Below, piece by piece: positions 25,531 to 34,654 of a stretch of 64,000 nucleotides of DNA (position 1 is its first letter; the number at the start of each line of letters is the position of its first letter). The notes beneath the pieces are model-generated. The model had not been told where the DNA came from, ran no database searches, and saw only the letters and a program-made list of their open reading frames with translations. The position numbers and the translations under genes are program-made. Source of the stretch: JAUILA01 sp050289805. GTDB lineage: Bacteria; Bacteroidota; Bacteroidia; Cytophagales; Cyclobacteriaceae. The stretch covers positions 1-64,000 of the forward strand of contig JBNKGL010000018.1 of NCBI GenBank assembly GCA_050289805.1, given 5' to 3'.

Positions 25531-28202
25531 TAACGTACAGTGACGGCTCCTTTAAATTCCTGATCCGTCAAACGCACGACATAGTAGTATATTCCAGCGG
25601 GTACATCGCCCCCGTCCCATTTGAAATATCTGTCAGGCGAACGAAACACCGATTCGCCCCAGCGATTAAAGATTATTACCTCCTCGAATTGCCGCTGACA
25701 GTTGTCCCTCGGTAACCCGGTACGGATAGGTCGGTTATCTTCGGTAAATCCATCGAGCGCAAAATACTGGTTGTACTCATCACCATTCGGCGTGAAAATA
25801 TTCGGAGGAATGAATTCAGAATCTTCGGAAATGATGTCGGAAATTGCCAGTTCCAGTGTGAGCATTTCCTCTCCGCTTTCATAGCAGTTGTCATCTGTAA
25901 GACGGAATGTAAATGAGTAAACATCCTCTACTATTCCGGAAGCAAAAACTTCACAATCAGGCTGCCAGATCAATTCAGATTGAACCCGCTCCTTCCCCGT
26001 GGCACTTTCAAAAGTGAATTTACCTGCCAGCCGTGGGTCCGACTCAATAAGTTCGAGGTGCATCTCATCATTATCAAAATCAATACCCTGGATTCGTATT
26101 CGTATCTCGTCTCCAATTTCAGCTTCCAGACGGTCATTTACAATTTGTGTCTGGGTAAGACTTCGTGCGGTAAGAACTGGAGGCGTTGCAGGCGGTGGTT
26201 CCAGGATCAGATCCACCCGGAGTGTATCCCGGTTGGTCACCTGGCATTTATCAGAATCTTCTATAAAAAATGCCATGTTCAATGTATCACGCTGTAGCAG
26301 CGGGAACTCACAGGGAACGAACATTCTGAATGGGGCGGTCGGGTTGTCCAGTCCGGCTGCAGTTACCCCCGCAAAGGATATGTCATAATTCTCAAAATCA
26401 AAATTAAGGCCGCGGCCGGTGATCGTCACCTCATCATTATCCTCATCAATTCCCAGCACATCAAAATTGATCTCTTCTCCCAGGCTCATTCTGAAAACCG
26501 CTTCGGGTTCATCTCTTCCAGTTCGGCTTGTAAAAATCTCCGGCCACGTATTTGGCGGAAGATTTACCTTGAGCCGAAGTGTAAGCCTTACGGGATCGCT
26601 GATAAGACACTGGTCTTCATCATCCAGCTGAAGCTGAATGGTGAATTCCGAACGGTCTTTAAAATTCACGGTCTGACAATCATAATCCCATAGAAACCGC
26701 ATCTCCGTACGGCCAGCTTCATTTTTTTCCTGAACAAAAGTCATCCCGTAATCCTCCAGACGGAAATTGAACGGGACCACAGAAAGTGTAAGCGCATCAA
26801 GATCCACATCCCTGCCAATGATAAGTTGATCGAGCGACCCTCCGGATTGCTCATTCACCTCAATATTGTATACAGCAGGCAGATTCTCGAAGAATGGTCG
26901 ATTATTCGGGGGAGGACGAACATTTAGACGAACAACCACCGTATCCAGCTCAGGTTGCGGACAAGCATCGTCCATAGCAATAATTCCAATTTCGTAGGGC
27001 TGGTTCGGTACATACGGACAGTCGGGAAAGCAAACCGTAAATTTTGCCACATCATTTTCTCCACGAAGCGGGACATTTTCACTGAAGTCAATTTCAATCC
27101 CTTCAAGATTCGCATCGAAATTGATCGGGATTGCACGGATGCTGACGTTTTCAACAAGCTCTCCGCTCACAGGAATATCCCGCACTTCGAATTCAACACA
27201 CTTGTCTTCATCGGTATAGTCAAAATCTATTATATCCCCCTCCTTGTATACTTCGTCACTTCCAACTTCCCTGGCCAGAATGGTGGGCGCATTATTTACA
27301 CATCCATCCACAACCAGCATCTGAAAATCCCGCCGCATTTGTCCGATTTTTTTACCATCCCTGTATTCCTCGCACTGCACGGCAAAAACAAAAAGTCCGG
27401 TTTTCTTGGGAGTGACCGTGAGCAATCCTTTTTTACTGATCTGAAGGTCTGGGTCTCCCTGCATAATATTGGAAAGGGAAAAGCCATTTTTCCATTGAAC
27501 TTCAGGGTAAGGCCCCGGGTTAGGAGGATTCGGAACCGGATCAATCGTATTGAATGTGGAATAAGGTGTCACCATGGAATAAACCAGGGAATCGCCATCA
27601 TCGTCAACACCCGAAAAATCCACATAGTAAAATTTATCAACACATCCGTAATCACGCAGTGGTGGAAATAAACGTGGTGTGGAATTTACAAATGGCTGTC
27701 CGTTCTTCACGACAGGAGGAAATTCCATATAAAAGGTTTGTCCGGCAGAAATACCCGCGCCCGGAATGTCACTGTAAATGTTATCGATCAGATAATTACG
27801 ACAACATCGTTCAAAAGCCACATAATATCCGGAAGGGTCACCATATTCTTCCGGGGGAAGCGTAATAGGCACGGTATAAAGGAGCCGTGCTGTACGCAGA
27901 AAATCCTCACTGCAGGCCACATTACTGTATGGCACATTCTCGCGAACCATCAGCGGCATCGTTACCTGCCGCATAAACCTGTTATCAGACTTTCGATAGA
28001 TATATACAGTTACAAGGTTATCAAGCGCTCCCGGACTACCATTCACCAGATCAAAGTACAGAATCAGGTTCAATTGATAGTTATAACCGTCCTTATGAAG
28101 CAATTCAAATTCACCGCCTACAATATGAGAAGCAAATGCACTAACTTTGAGCCCGAAAAGAATCAGGATCACAAGCACACATCGGCGAGCTGTCTGTTTC
28201 AT
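25527..28202 (-). CDS. Type IX secreted surface protein with gliding-motility C-terminal domain
   Basis: A 891-residue exported protein: signal peptide 1-24 (…KVSAFASH), then repeated immunoglobulin-like or cadherin-like domains recognisable by repeated motifs such as VDDDGDSLVYSM, GRDVDLDALTLSV, GIDEDNDEVTITG and GIDFDNDEMHLEL. The last 90 residues, from FIPPNIFTPNGDEYNQYF through FNRWGESVFRS to GAVTVRY, are the CHU_C / type B sorting signal of the type IX secretion system. It should be put on the cell surface or released. Length and make-up fit an adhesin-like protein. The stop overlaps the convergent TPR gene by 4 bp; upstream, rlmD diverges at 34 bp. Confidence 0.9.
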   Translation of the reverse strand: MKQTARRCVLVILILFGLKVSAFASHIVGGEFELLHKDGYNYQLNLILYFDLVNGSPGALDNLVTVYIYRKSDNRFMRQVTMPLMVRENVPYSNVACSEDFLRTARLLYTVPITLPPEEYGDPSGYYVAFERCCRNYLIDNIYSDIPGAGISAGQTFYMEFPPVVKNGQPFVNSTPRLFPPLRDYGCVDKFYYVDFSGVDDDGDSLVYSMVTPYSTFNTIDPVPNPPNPGPYPEVQWKNGFSLSNIMQGDPDLQISKKGLLTVTPKKTGLFVFAVQCEEYRDGKKIGQMRRDFQMLVVDGCVNNAPTILAREVGSDEVYKEGDIIDFDYTDEDKCVEFEVRDIPVSGELVENVSIRAIPINFDANLEGIEIDFSENVPLRGENDVAKFTVCFPDCPYVPNQPYEIGIIAMDDACPQPELDTVVVRLNVRPPPNNRPFFENLPAVYNIEVNEQSGGSLDQLIIGRDVDLDALTLSVVPFNFRLEDYGMTFVQEKNEAGRTEMRFLWDYDCQTVNFKDRSEFTIQLQLDDEDQCLISDPVRLTLRLKVNLPPNTWPEIFTSRTGRDEPEAVFRMSLGEEINFDVLGIDEDNDEVTITGRGLNFDFENYDISFAGVTAAGLDNPTAPFRMFVPCEFPLLQRDTLNMAFFIEDSDKCQVTNRDTLRVDLILEPPPATPPVLTARSLTQTQIVNDRLEAEIGDEIRIRIQGIDFDNDEMHLELIESDPRLAGKFTFESATGKERVQSELIWQPDCEVFASGIVEDVYSFTFRLTDDNCYESGEEMLTLELAISDIISEDSEFIPPNIFTPNGDEYNQYFALDGFTEDNRPIRTGLPRDNCQRQFEEVIIFNRWGESVFRSPDRYFKWDGGDVPAGIYYYVVRLTDQEFKGAVTVRY

Positions 28203-28235
28203 CGTACGTAGTGGTTTGTAGTAGTTGGGTTAACT

Positions 28236-29657
28236 ATGAAGATAAAAAATAAAATACTAACCGCCATACAAATTGAAAGAATGGCGGCAGAAGGAAAATG
28301 TGTGGCGCACTATGAGGGCAAAGTAATTTTTGTTAATCACGTGGCTCCGGGGGATGTCGTTGATATTCAAATAGTTAAAAAAAGAAGGAATTATCTTGAA
28401 GGAAACCCGGTTCATTTTCATTCATATTCTGATCTCCGTGTAAATCCCTTTTGTGATCATTTCGGAACCTGCGGGGGATGCAAATGGCAGCACATTGGCT
28501 ATGAAACACAGCTGGCTTTTAAGCAACAGCAGGTAATTGATGCCATGGAACGAATTGCCAAAGTTCCTGTTCAGCACGTACACCCCATTATCGGTTCCGC
28601 TGAAACGGAATTTTATCGAAATAAACTTGAATATACGTTTTCAAATAAAAGATGGCTTACCCGGGAAGAGATTGAATCCGGTTCAGATTTACAGCGGGAA
28701 GCCCTGGGATTTCATATCCCCGGAAGATTCGATAAAATTCTCGACATCGAAAAATGTTACCTGCAACCGGAACCTTCAAATGCCATTCGTCTCTGGCTCA
28801 AGGATTATGCACTTACCAGGGGTATCAGTTTTTTCGATCTGATTGATCAGACCGGATATTTAAGAAATCTGATCATCCGAACTTCATCGACGGGCGAAGT
28901 GATGGTGATTGTTCAGGTCGCTGAAAACAAAACGGACATTCTTGAACCCATGTTGACCGCAATGCAAGCGGCATTTCCGGGGATTACATCGCTCAACTAT
29001 GTGATTAATCAGAAAAAAAATGAAACCTTTAACGACCTGGAGGTAATGAATTTCTCGGGAAGAAGCTATATCCTGGAATCAATGACCTTGCCCGATGGGT
29101 CCGGTAATTCCGTAAAATTCAGGGTGGGACCAAAATCATTTTATCAAACCAATAGCAGGCAGGCGAAAGCTTTGTATGATGTAGCGTACCGCATGGCTGG
29201 TCTGACCGGAAATGAAACTGTTTATGACCTTTACACGGGAACCGGCACCATTGCGAATTTCATAGCACACGCTTCAGGTAAAGTCGTTGGAATTGAATAT
29301 GTGGAAGCAGCCATCGAGGATGCCCGCATTAACAGCACTGAAAATCAAATTACGAATACAACCTTCTTCGCCGGGGATATGAAAGATCTGCTTTCTTCCG
29401 GATTTATAAAAAAACACGGCAAGCCCGATACTGTTATTACTGATCCGCCCCGGGCAGGAATGCATGAAGATGTTATACGCGTACTTCTCGCTGCCCAACC
29501 GCAGAAGATCGTTTATGTAAGCTGTAATCCCGCGACGCAGGCAAGGGATATAGCCCTCCTGGCAGAAAAATACGATCTGATGGAAATTCAACCCGTCGAT
29601 ATGTTCCCGCATACACACCATGTGGAGAATGTTGCACTTTTGTTACTCCGGGAGTAA
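28236..29657 (+). CDS. rlmD: 23S rRNA (uracil-C5)-methyltransferase, RlmD/RumA type
   Basis: A 473-residue SAM-dependent enzyme that methylates a uracil in 23S rRNA. The N-terminal TRAM domain (1-60) binds RNA; the 4Fe-4S cluster ligands are Cys in NPFCDHFGTCGGC (about 73, 79, 82) and the Cys in DIEKCYLQ near 174. The Rossmann core has VYDLYTGTGTIANFIA and VVGIEYVEAAIEDAR, the PPRAG block is in VITDPPRAGMHE, and the catalytic Cys is in YVSCNPATQARD near 430. Length is right for the family. In Bacteroidota one protein often covers both RlmC- and RlmD-type positions, so the exact uracil (747 or 1939) is not certain. Confidence 0.93.
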   Translation: MKIKNKILTAIQIERMAAEGKCVAHYEGKVIFVNHVAPGDVVDIQIVKKRRNYLEGNPVHFHSYSDLRVNPFCDHFGTCGGCKWQHIGYETQLAFKQQQVIDAMERIAKVPVQHVHPIIGSAETEFYRNKLEYTFSNKRWLTREEIESGSDLQREALGFHIPGRFDKILDIEKCYLQPEPSNAIRLWLKDYALTRGISFFDLIDQTGYLRNLIIRTSSTGEVMVIVQVAENKTDILEPMLTAMQAAFPGITSLNYVINQKKNETFNDLEVMNFSGRSYILESMTLPDGSGNSVKFRVGPKSFYQTNSRQAKALYDVAYRMAGLTGNETVYDLYTGTGTIANFIAHASGKVVGIEYVEAAIEDARINSTENQITNTTFFAGDMKDLLSSGFIKKHGKPDTVITDPPRAGMHEDVIRVLLAAQPQKIVYVSCNPATQARDIALLAEKYDLMEIQPVDMFPHTHHVENVALLLLRE

Positions 29658-29733
29658 AACCAGTTACTGACATAATCGACCGTTCCGACAAAATACATCT
29701 GGCTGGTCGACAGCCATTTCGTATATTATCTTG

Positions 29734-30057
29734 ATGAATCGTTTAATCCGTCAAAAAGCATTTCCGGAAGCATATATCTGGTTGATTGCACTGCTCGGAC
29801 TGGCACTGCTTAATCCTGAAAACAGTCACTGGACTCTTTGTCCGCTCGCTAACATGGGTTTTGACTTTTGTCCGGGCTGCGGACTGGGCAGATCAGTTTC
29901 CCATATTTTGCATGGAGAATGGATTGAATCCTGGAATGCCCATCCCCTGGGATTTCTGGCTGTGATTATTCTTGTTCATCGCATATTTCGTTTACTTAGT
30001 ACAAACAAATCCTTAACAACAACAACCTATGGCAAGAGCAATAGAATTATTTCCTGA
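29734..30057 (+). CDS. DUF2752 family membrane protein
   Basis: ATG at 29734 is used; a TTG one codon earlier is possible. A 107-residue protein with two hydrophobic helices and the family signature CPLANMGFDFCPGCGLGRSV, where the three Cys and the CGLGR block are conserved in DUF2752. Function is unknown. Its last 29 bp overlap the start of a TM2-domain gene in another frame, and these two genes are often neighbours in Bacteroidota, so they may work together in the inner membrane. Confidence 0.88.
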   Translation: MNRLIRQKAFPEAYIWLIALLGLALLNPENSHWTLCPLANMGFDFCPGCGLGRSVSHILHGEWIESWNAHPLGFLAVIILVHRIFRLLSTNKSLTTTTYGKSNRIIS

Positions 30058-30376
30058 ACTACAGGGATTGGAATTAGAATATATCCAGAGCATCATAGAT
30101 CCGATGAGCAACGAGGAAGCAACTAAATTCCTCAATATTTACCGTGCCCGACGGAAACGTCCGGAAGACATTCTGATTTTCTCCATCATCGGATTATTTC
30201 TCATCCCCGGACTTCAGCGCTTTTTTCTGAATCAGATCGGTATGGGAATCCTTTTCTTTTTTACGTTCGGTCTGTGTTTTATCGGTTCAATCATCGATCT
30301 GGTCAATTACCAGAAAATGACATTCGAATTCAACCAAAGAGTTGCCGATGAAGTGCGGTTTGCAATGGGCGTTTGA
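30029..30376 (+). CDS. TM2 domain protein
   Basis: A 115-residue membrane protein with two helices joined by a short loop (ILIFSIIGLFLIPGLQRFFL; GILFFFTFGLCFIGSIIDL), the TM2 arrangement with the family Asp at the end of the second helix. The N-terminal 50 residues are helical and soluble (YIQSIIDPMSNEEATKFL), and NQRVADEVRF follows the last helix. The role is unknown. It starts inside the DUF2752 gene, which points to translational coupling. A heptamer array begins 3 bp after its stop codon. Confidence 0.85.
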   Translation: MARAIELFPELQGLELEYIQSIIDPMSNEEATKFLNIYRARRKRPEDILIFSIIGLFLIPGLQRFFLNQIGMGILFFFTFGLCFIGSIIDLVNYQKMTFEFNQRVADEVRFAMGV

Positions 30377-30379
30377 ATT

Positions 30380-30410
30380 AGTCAGTAGTCAGTAGTCAGT
30401 AGTCAGTAGT
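30380..30410 (+). repeat. Heptamer array (AGTCAGT)n, left arm of element 1
   Basis: 4.4 copies of AGTCAGT, immediately after the TM2 gene. With the reverse-complement array at 30549-30607 it forms an inverted-repeat pair around about 138 bp without a gene. Confidence 0.9.
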
Positions 30411-30548
30411 GGGAGTAATTAGTAGGGAGTAGATCGTAACGAATAAGCCAGGATTGGCAGATCATTATTTTGGAGTCTTTCCATCAGGAAAAAACATACC
30501 GATCTAAAAGAATATTTCTTTTTGTCCAAATTACTATGAAGTCAGGCA

Positions 30549-30607
30549 CTACTGACTACTGACTACTGACTACTGACTACTGACTACTGACTACTGACTA
30601 CTGACTA
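30549..30607 (+). repeat. Heptamer array (CTACTGA)n, right arm of element 1
   Basis: About eight copies of the complement heptamer. The last bases (CTA at 30605-30607) supply the TAG stop codon of the BlaR1-like gene, so the array reaches to the end of the coding sequence. Confidence 0.9.
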
Positions 30608-32611
30608 TTCATTGTATTCATAGGTCCCTGAACCTATGCTGCCAAAGTATTCACGGAATACTTTCAGGTATTTATCGAGGTCCTTGTCCTCCACTTTCCT
30701 GTTATTGAAGCGGAAGCTGTCCTTACTTACCTTCAGCCTGGTAAGCTTCTCTCCCGCCTTCAGGTAATCATCCTTACGTAACATCTGTTCGATCTGTGAC
30801 TGGAATTGGTTATGACGTTGCATCTCAACCTGAGCTCTTTCCATTTCCAACTGTGCCCTTTCCAATTCCTTTTCCGCCATTGCCATTTCTTTGGCAACCA
30901 TTTTTTGCTGGATCTGAATTTGTTCAGACATCTGTTTCTGAACAATTTGCATCTCTTCGGAAATTTGTTTCTGTGCAATTTCCATTTCCCGCTGAATGCG
31001 CACTCTTTCTTCATCAGAAATCTTTCCACCATTGCGCTCAAATTCTTCACGAACCTGCTCGCGGATTTGTTCCCATTGCTCGCGCATCTGTGCCTGTTGC
31101 TCGCGGAGATGTTCACGGATTTCCATCATCTGTTCACGATTCATTTCACGAAGCTCAAGCTGTGCACGGCGAATTTCTTCCCTCGCCCGTCTCAGTTCCT
31201 CGCGCTGCTCCTGATTAAGCCGGGTCCATGTGGTATCCCTCCGAAGAATGTTCGTATCCAGGGCTACCTGAACGGATCCCATTATCTGATCAAAATCGAT
31301 GTCCTCCATAGCTTCGAATGCGACATCAATATTCACATCAGCCATATGGGAAAAATCAACATCTATATTTTGCACGGCTTCGATTGAGGCCATCATAATC
31401 GGTTCAAAATCAATATCCTCAATTGTCGAAAAATCAAACTTAAAATCAAGGGTATCGAGCGAACTGAATTGAACATTGGATACAGTTGGTTCTGCAGCTT
31501 TTAAAGCCTTAACGGACTTCTTCTTTGATTCAGGTTTGGTTGTATCGGCCTGTACCAGCGATGGTGCCGGTCGCAAATTCATATCCACCCTTGCAGGAAG
31601 CACCTTTTCCTTCTGCGCCTCTGCATCTTCAGGTGTTACGCTTATAAAATTGAAACCAATCAGGGCTGCGGTAAACACAAATGCCAGCACTACCAGCCTG
31701 TAATTGCCTCCCTGACGATAATCAGGCTCAAGTAACCTGCGGATCCTGTGCAGAAGGTCACCTTTATCAGCACTCAGTCCCATAGCAAGTCCTGAACCGG
31801 CTACCCGGTACGTTTCAAGGCTGGAGAGTGCTTCAACATAGAGCCTGCGATCAGAACAATAGGCAACAGCAAGATCATCACAACAGCGTTCACGTTCGTT
31901 GTTGATCATTTTTGAGATCCACCACACAAACGGATTAAAGAAGAAAATGGCCTCAACGCTGCGCTGAAGAATATTCACAAGGAAATCATGTCGCCGGATA
32001 TGCGCCAGCTCATGAGCAAAAATTGCTTCGAGCTGCGTTGCGGAAAGTCCGCTCAGAAGAGTCACCGGCAAAAGCAGAACCGGACGAATATGGCCGTAGA
32101 TCATCGGCATATCCACATGAACCGAGCCCAAAACACGAATCCCGCGGTTAATGCCAAGGTCGGCCGCAATCTGACGGATCTTCTCATCCCACTCAAGGGG
32201 GACGTCGGCTTGTGATAAGGCAGTGAGCCGGCCCAAATAATGAAACCCGGCAACCATTCGTAAAACAAAAAGCAATGTGCCAATCAACCAGAAATTAATG
32301 AACCACGGCATTAAAAAATGAAGATCCATACCAAGCCTTTCTGCGGGCACCGCAGTATCAGACAGCAAAATTGTGAACGACTCATTGGTCGTGGACGCAT
32401 TCATTTGTGGCCAAATAAGATACATTGTTAATGCAACGCCAAGGAAGAATCCTCCGAATGTAATCAACCCGGCAAAATATCGACGATTGGCATCTTTGAA
32501 TGCCTGGCGGGCGAGCAGCAGAACCATTGACCAGATGGCGCCCTGCCATAATGAATGAAGCAACGTCATACCGACCGCCTCCTTGTATATATCTGAGATC
32601 AGGAAATTCAT
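30605..32611 (-). CDS. M56 (BlaR1-type) membrane metallopeptidase with a long charged coiled coil
   Basis: A 668-residue integral membrane protein. Residues 1-130 have transmembrane helices; the gluzincin motif HELAHIRRHDF is near 200, with the third ligand region NNERERCCDDLAV nearby, as in BlaR1/MecR1. A further helix is at about 305-320 (LVVLAFVFTAALIGF). After it come repeats of an acidic FSxxxDxDFE type (about 385-440, e.g. TLDFKFDFSTIEDIDFEPI) and then about 150 residues made almost only of R, E, Q and M (about 465-625), a long coiled coil. There is no penicillin-binding sensor domain. It is coded with a BlaI repressor, whose stop overlaps this start (ATGA). The family cleaves BlaI on signal; the signal here is unknown. 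Confidence 0.9.
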   Translation of the reverse strand: MNFLISDIYKEAVGMTLLHSLWQGAIWSMVLLLARQAFKDANRRYFAGLITFGGFFLGVALTMYLIWPQMNASTTNESFTILLSDTAVPAERLGMDLHFLMPWFINFWLIGTLLFVLRMVAGFHYLGRLTALSQADVPLEWDEKIRQIAADLGINRGIRVLGSVHVDMPMIYGHIRPVLLLPVTLLSGLSATQLEAIFAHELAHIRRHDFLVNILQRSVEAIFFFNPFVWWISKMINNERERCCDDLAVAYCSDRRLYVEALSSLETYRVAGSGLAMGLSADKGDLLHRIRRLLEPDYRQGGNYRLVVLAFVFTAALIGFNFISVTPEDAEAQKEKVLPARVDMNLRPAPSLVQADTTKPESKKKSVKALKAAEPTVSNVQFSSLDTLDFKFDFSTIEDIDFEPIMMASIEAVQNIDVDFSHMADVNIDVAFEAMEDIDFDQIMGSVQVALDTNILRRDTTWTRLNQEQREELRRAREEIRRAQLELREMNREQMMEIREHLREQQAQMREQWEQIREQVREEFERNGGKISDEERVRIQREMEIAQKQISEEMQIVQKQMSEQIQIQQKMVAKEMAMAEKELERAQLEMERAQVEMQRHNQFQSQIEQMLRKDDYLKAGEKLTRLKVSKDSFRFNNRKVEDKDLDKYLKVFREYFGSIGSGTYEYNE

Positions 32612-32991
32612 TTCGCACCTCCTTCCAAATCGTCCAGATACTTTCTAATGGCATCCAGCTCTTTTTTTGATGATTTACGACTTCCAAGTGCACCCATGAC
32701 CAGCTTCATGGCCGAACCCTTGAAGGCTCCTTCCAGCAATTCATTTACCAGTGACTGTTGGGCATCTGATTCGGAAACAGCAGCTTCATAAATATGCGTC
32801 TTACCGTCACGGGTACGCTCTACTATTCCCTTGTCAAACATAATCTGAAGAAATTTGAGGGTAGTGGTGTACCCGATCTCACGGTCCTGCGACAACTCAT
32901 CGTTGATCTCACGAACGGTGGACGGGCCCCTGCTCCATAATACCTGAAGGATCTCAAATTCCTTTTCGGTAGGCTTTGGTTTCTTTACCAT
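32608..32991 (-). CDS. BlaI/MecI family repressor
   Basis: A 127-residue winged-helix repressor. Helices with TEKEFEILQVLWSRGPSTVREINDEL form the DNA-binding head, YTTTLKFLQIMFDKGIVERTRDGKTHIYEA the wing, and the C-terminal SLVNELLEGAFKGSAMKLVMGAL the dimer helix where BlaR1 peptidases cut. It binds two palindromes at its own promoter (next entries) and so represses itself and the M56 gene. Overlap of 4 bp (ATGA) with the M56 gene shows an operon. Length is normal. Confidence 0.93.
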   Translation of the reverse strand: MVKKPKPTEKEFEILQVLWSRGPSTVREINDELSQDREIGYTTTLKFLQIMFDKGIVERTRDGKTHIYEAAVSESDAQQSLVNELLEGAFKGSAMKLVMGALGSRKSSKKELDAIRKYLDDLEGGAK

Positions 32992-33022
32992 TGTTGTTGT
33001 TTATTTTGAGTTAATTTCTTAT

Positions 33023-33038
33023 TACGAATCATTTCGTA
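33023..33038. promoter_or_regulatory. BlaI operator 1 (downstream copy)
   Basis: TACGAA-TCAT-TTCGTA, a perfect 6-bp palindrome with a 4-bp spacer. It covers the expected transcription start of the blaI gene. Confidence 0.75.
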
Positions 33039-33041
33039 GTT

Positions 33042-33073
33042 CAATGGTACGCAGAAAAATTCTTACGTGCAAA
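33042..33073 (-). promoter_or_regulatory. Promoter of the blaI-M56 operon
   Basis: Minus strand TTTG (complement of 33070-33073), 20 nt, TACCATTG (complement of 33042-33049), seven of eight bases of TAnnTTTG. It lies exactly between the two operators. Confidence 0.7.
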
Positions 33074-33079
33074 ATTAAT

Positions 33080-33095
33080 TACGAATATTTTCGTA
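33080..33095. promoter_or_regulatory. BlaI operator 2 (upstream copy)
   Basis: TACGAA-TATT-TTCGTA, the same palindrome as operator 1, centred 57 bp away on the other side of the promoter. The pair fits binding of two BlaI dimers. Confidence 0.75.
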
Positions 33096-33259
33096 GAAGA
33101 GTTACATTCTTCTTGAAATCGCGGGATAATTATTTCTTCAGGCTGGGAATTTGAAGTCCTTTGAGGTTATTGCTATCAGAAAACTACCAAAAACGATGCA
33201 ATAGCATTTTATAAAGCGAACTTCTGACGTAAATCAGTTGTTAATTTGCAGTGAATTGC

Positions 33260-33290
33260 TTTTATAGCCGTGCAGATATAACTAGTTTTG
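33260..33290 (+). promoter_or_regulatory. Promoter of hemA
   Basis: TAGTTTTG (33283-33290) matches TAnnTTTG; 19 nt upstream is TTTT (33260-33263) in place of TTTG. The start would be near 33297, leaving a leader of about 10 nt. Confidence 0.45.
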
Positions 33291-33306
33291 TACGTCTTTG
33301 GAAAAT

Positions 33307-34578
33307 ATGTCAGTACAGTTTAACGTCATAGGTTTATCATTTAAGGGAACTCCCATAGAAATCAGGGAGCAGCTTACCCTGGATGAAAATGAGGTTCAGC
33401 GCCTGTTGCAGTTCCTTAACGACTTTACCGAAGTTCAGGAAGCACTGGTCCTCTCTACATGTAACCGTACAGAAATATTCTTCTCATCAGAGAACGGTAA
33501 GCCTGAAAAAATCATCAAAGGAATTGCCACTATCAAGGGGCTCCCCTATGATAAAATAGCTTCTTATTTCAAACACAATGAGGATCACGATTCAAGTGTA
33601 GAATATTTATTTCGTGTGAGCATGGGTTTGGAGGCACAGGTAATTGGCGACATTCAAATCTCAAACCAGGTAAAGCGCGCTTACCAGATGAGTGCCGATG
33701 CGAATCTTGCCGGACCTTTTCTGCACCGTTTGATGCACACCATTTTCTTTACCAACAAACGCGTTGTACAGGAAACAGGATTCAGGGATGGCGCAGCATC
33801 TGTATCCTATGCGGCCAAGGAACTTGCAGAAGATGTTACCAGGGAGATCATAGAACCCCGGGTGTTGATTCTCGGACTGGGTGAAATTGGACGTGACGTT
33901 TGCCTGAACCTGGTTGATTCCAAATTGAAAGACATCACCATTGTAAACCGCACCTTTTCAAAATCAGAGGAAATGGCTGCTGAATGCGGGTTCAAAACAG
34001 GTAAGTTTGAAGATCTGATGAACTACATTGATCAGTCGGATATCATTATATCTTCGGTTTCTCTGAACGAGCCGCTCATCACCAAAAAGATGGTTGCGAA
34101 CCTGGAGATTCTAACGCCCAAATTCTTCATCGACCTGTCAGTTCCACGAAGCATCGATCTCCATGCTGAGGAAGTACCGGGAGTTTTGGTTTACAATATT
34201 GATCACATCCAGGAAAAAACGAGCGAAGCGCTACAGAAGCGAATCAATTCAATTGAAGCTGTTGAGAGGATCATTAATGAATCTCTTCAGGAGTTCCAGG
34301 ATTGGTCGAAGGAAATGATCGTATCTCCTACCATTAAAAAGCTGAAGAACGCGCTGGAAGAAATTCGCCAGTCTGAAATGGAAAAATATCTCAGAACGGC
34401 AACACCGGAACAAGTAGAGATCATCGACAAGGCAACCCGCTCGATGGTTCAGAAGATTATGAAGTACCCTGTGCTTCAACTCAAGGCGGCGTGCCAGCGC
34501 GGTGATGCTGAAAACCTGATCGATATCCTTAATGATCTTTTTGACCTGGAGAAACAGTCGGCCAAAACCGATAAATAA
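33307..34578 (+). CDS. hemA: Glutamyl-tRNA reductase
   Basis: A 423-residue enzyme that reduces glutamyl-tRNA to glutamate-1-semialdehyde with NADPH, the first committed step of tetrapyrrole synthesis. The catalytic Cys is in LVLSTCNRTEIF at about residue 50. The catalytic domain is followed by the nucleotide-binding domain with LILGLGEIGRDVCLNL and IVNRTFSKSEEMA, and a long spinal helix plus dimer domain (FQDWSKEMIVSPTIKKL). ATG 33307 is chosen; a TTG three codons earlier is less likely. No other heme gene is near. Heme and B12 precursors come from this route, though the window shows B12 uptake and no synthesis genes. Confidence 0.95.
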   Translation: MSVQFNVIGLSFKGTPIEIREQLTLDENEVQRLLQFLNDFTEVQEALVLSTCNRTEIFFSSENGKPEKIIKGIATIKGLPYDKIASYFKHNEDHDSSVEYLFRVSMGLEAQVIGDIQISNQVKRAYQMSADANLAGPFLHRLMHTIFFTNKRVVQETGFRDGAASVSYAAKELAEDVTREIIEPRVLILGLGEIGRDVCLNLVDSKLKDITIVNRTFSKSEEMAAECGFKTGKFEDLMNYIDQSDIIISSVSLNEPLITKKMVANLEILTPKFFIDLSVPRSIDLHAEEVPGVLVYNIDHIQEKTSEALQKRINSIEAVERIINESLQEFQDWSKEMIVSPTIKKLKNALEEIRQSEMEKYLRTATPEQVEIIDKATRSMVQKIMKYPVLQLKAACQRGDAENLIDILNDLFDLEKQSAKTDK

Positions 34579-34654
34579 TCTTTTACATAAACTTTGTTTG
34601 GAAGAATGTCTGGATTCGGGCATTTTCCGTTATTTGCAATAAACTCTCTTTGCG

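Noticed and set aside
26955..27671. Long plus-strand frame inside the type IX secreted protein gene
   Set aside because: It lies wholly antisense to a gene with clear signal peptide and sorting domain; the translation has no family features.
30796..31387. Two long plus-strand frames opposite the M56 gene
   Set aside because: They arise from the low-complexity R/E/Q-rich coiled-coil codons on the other strand.
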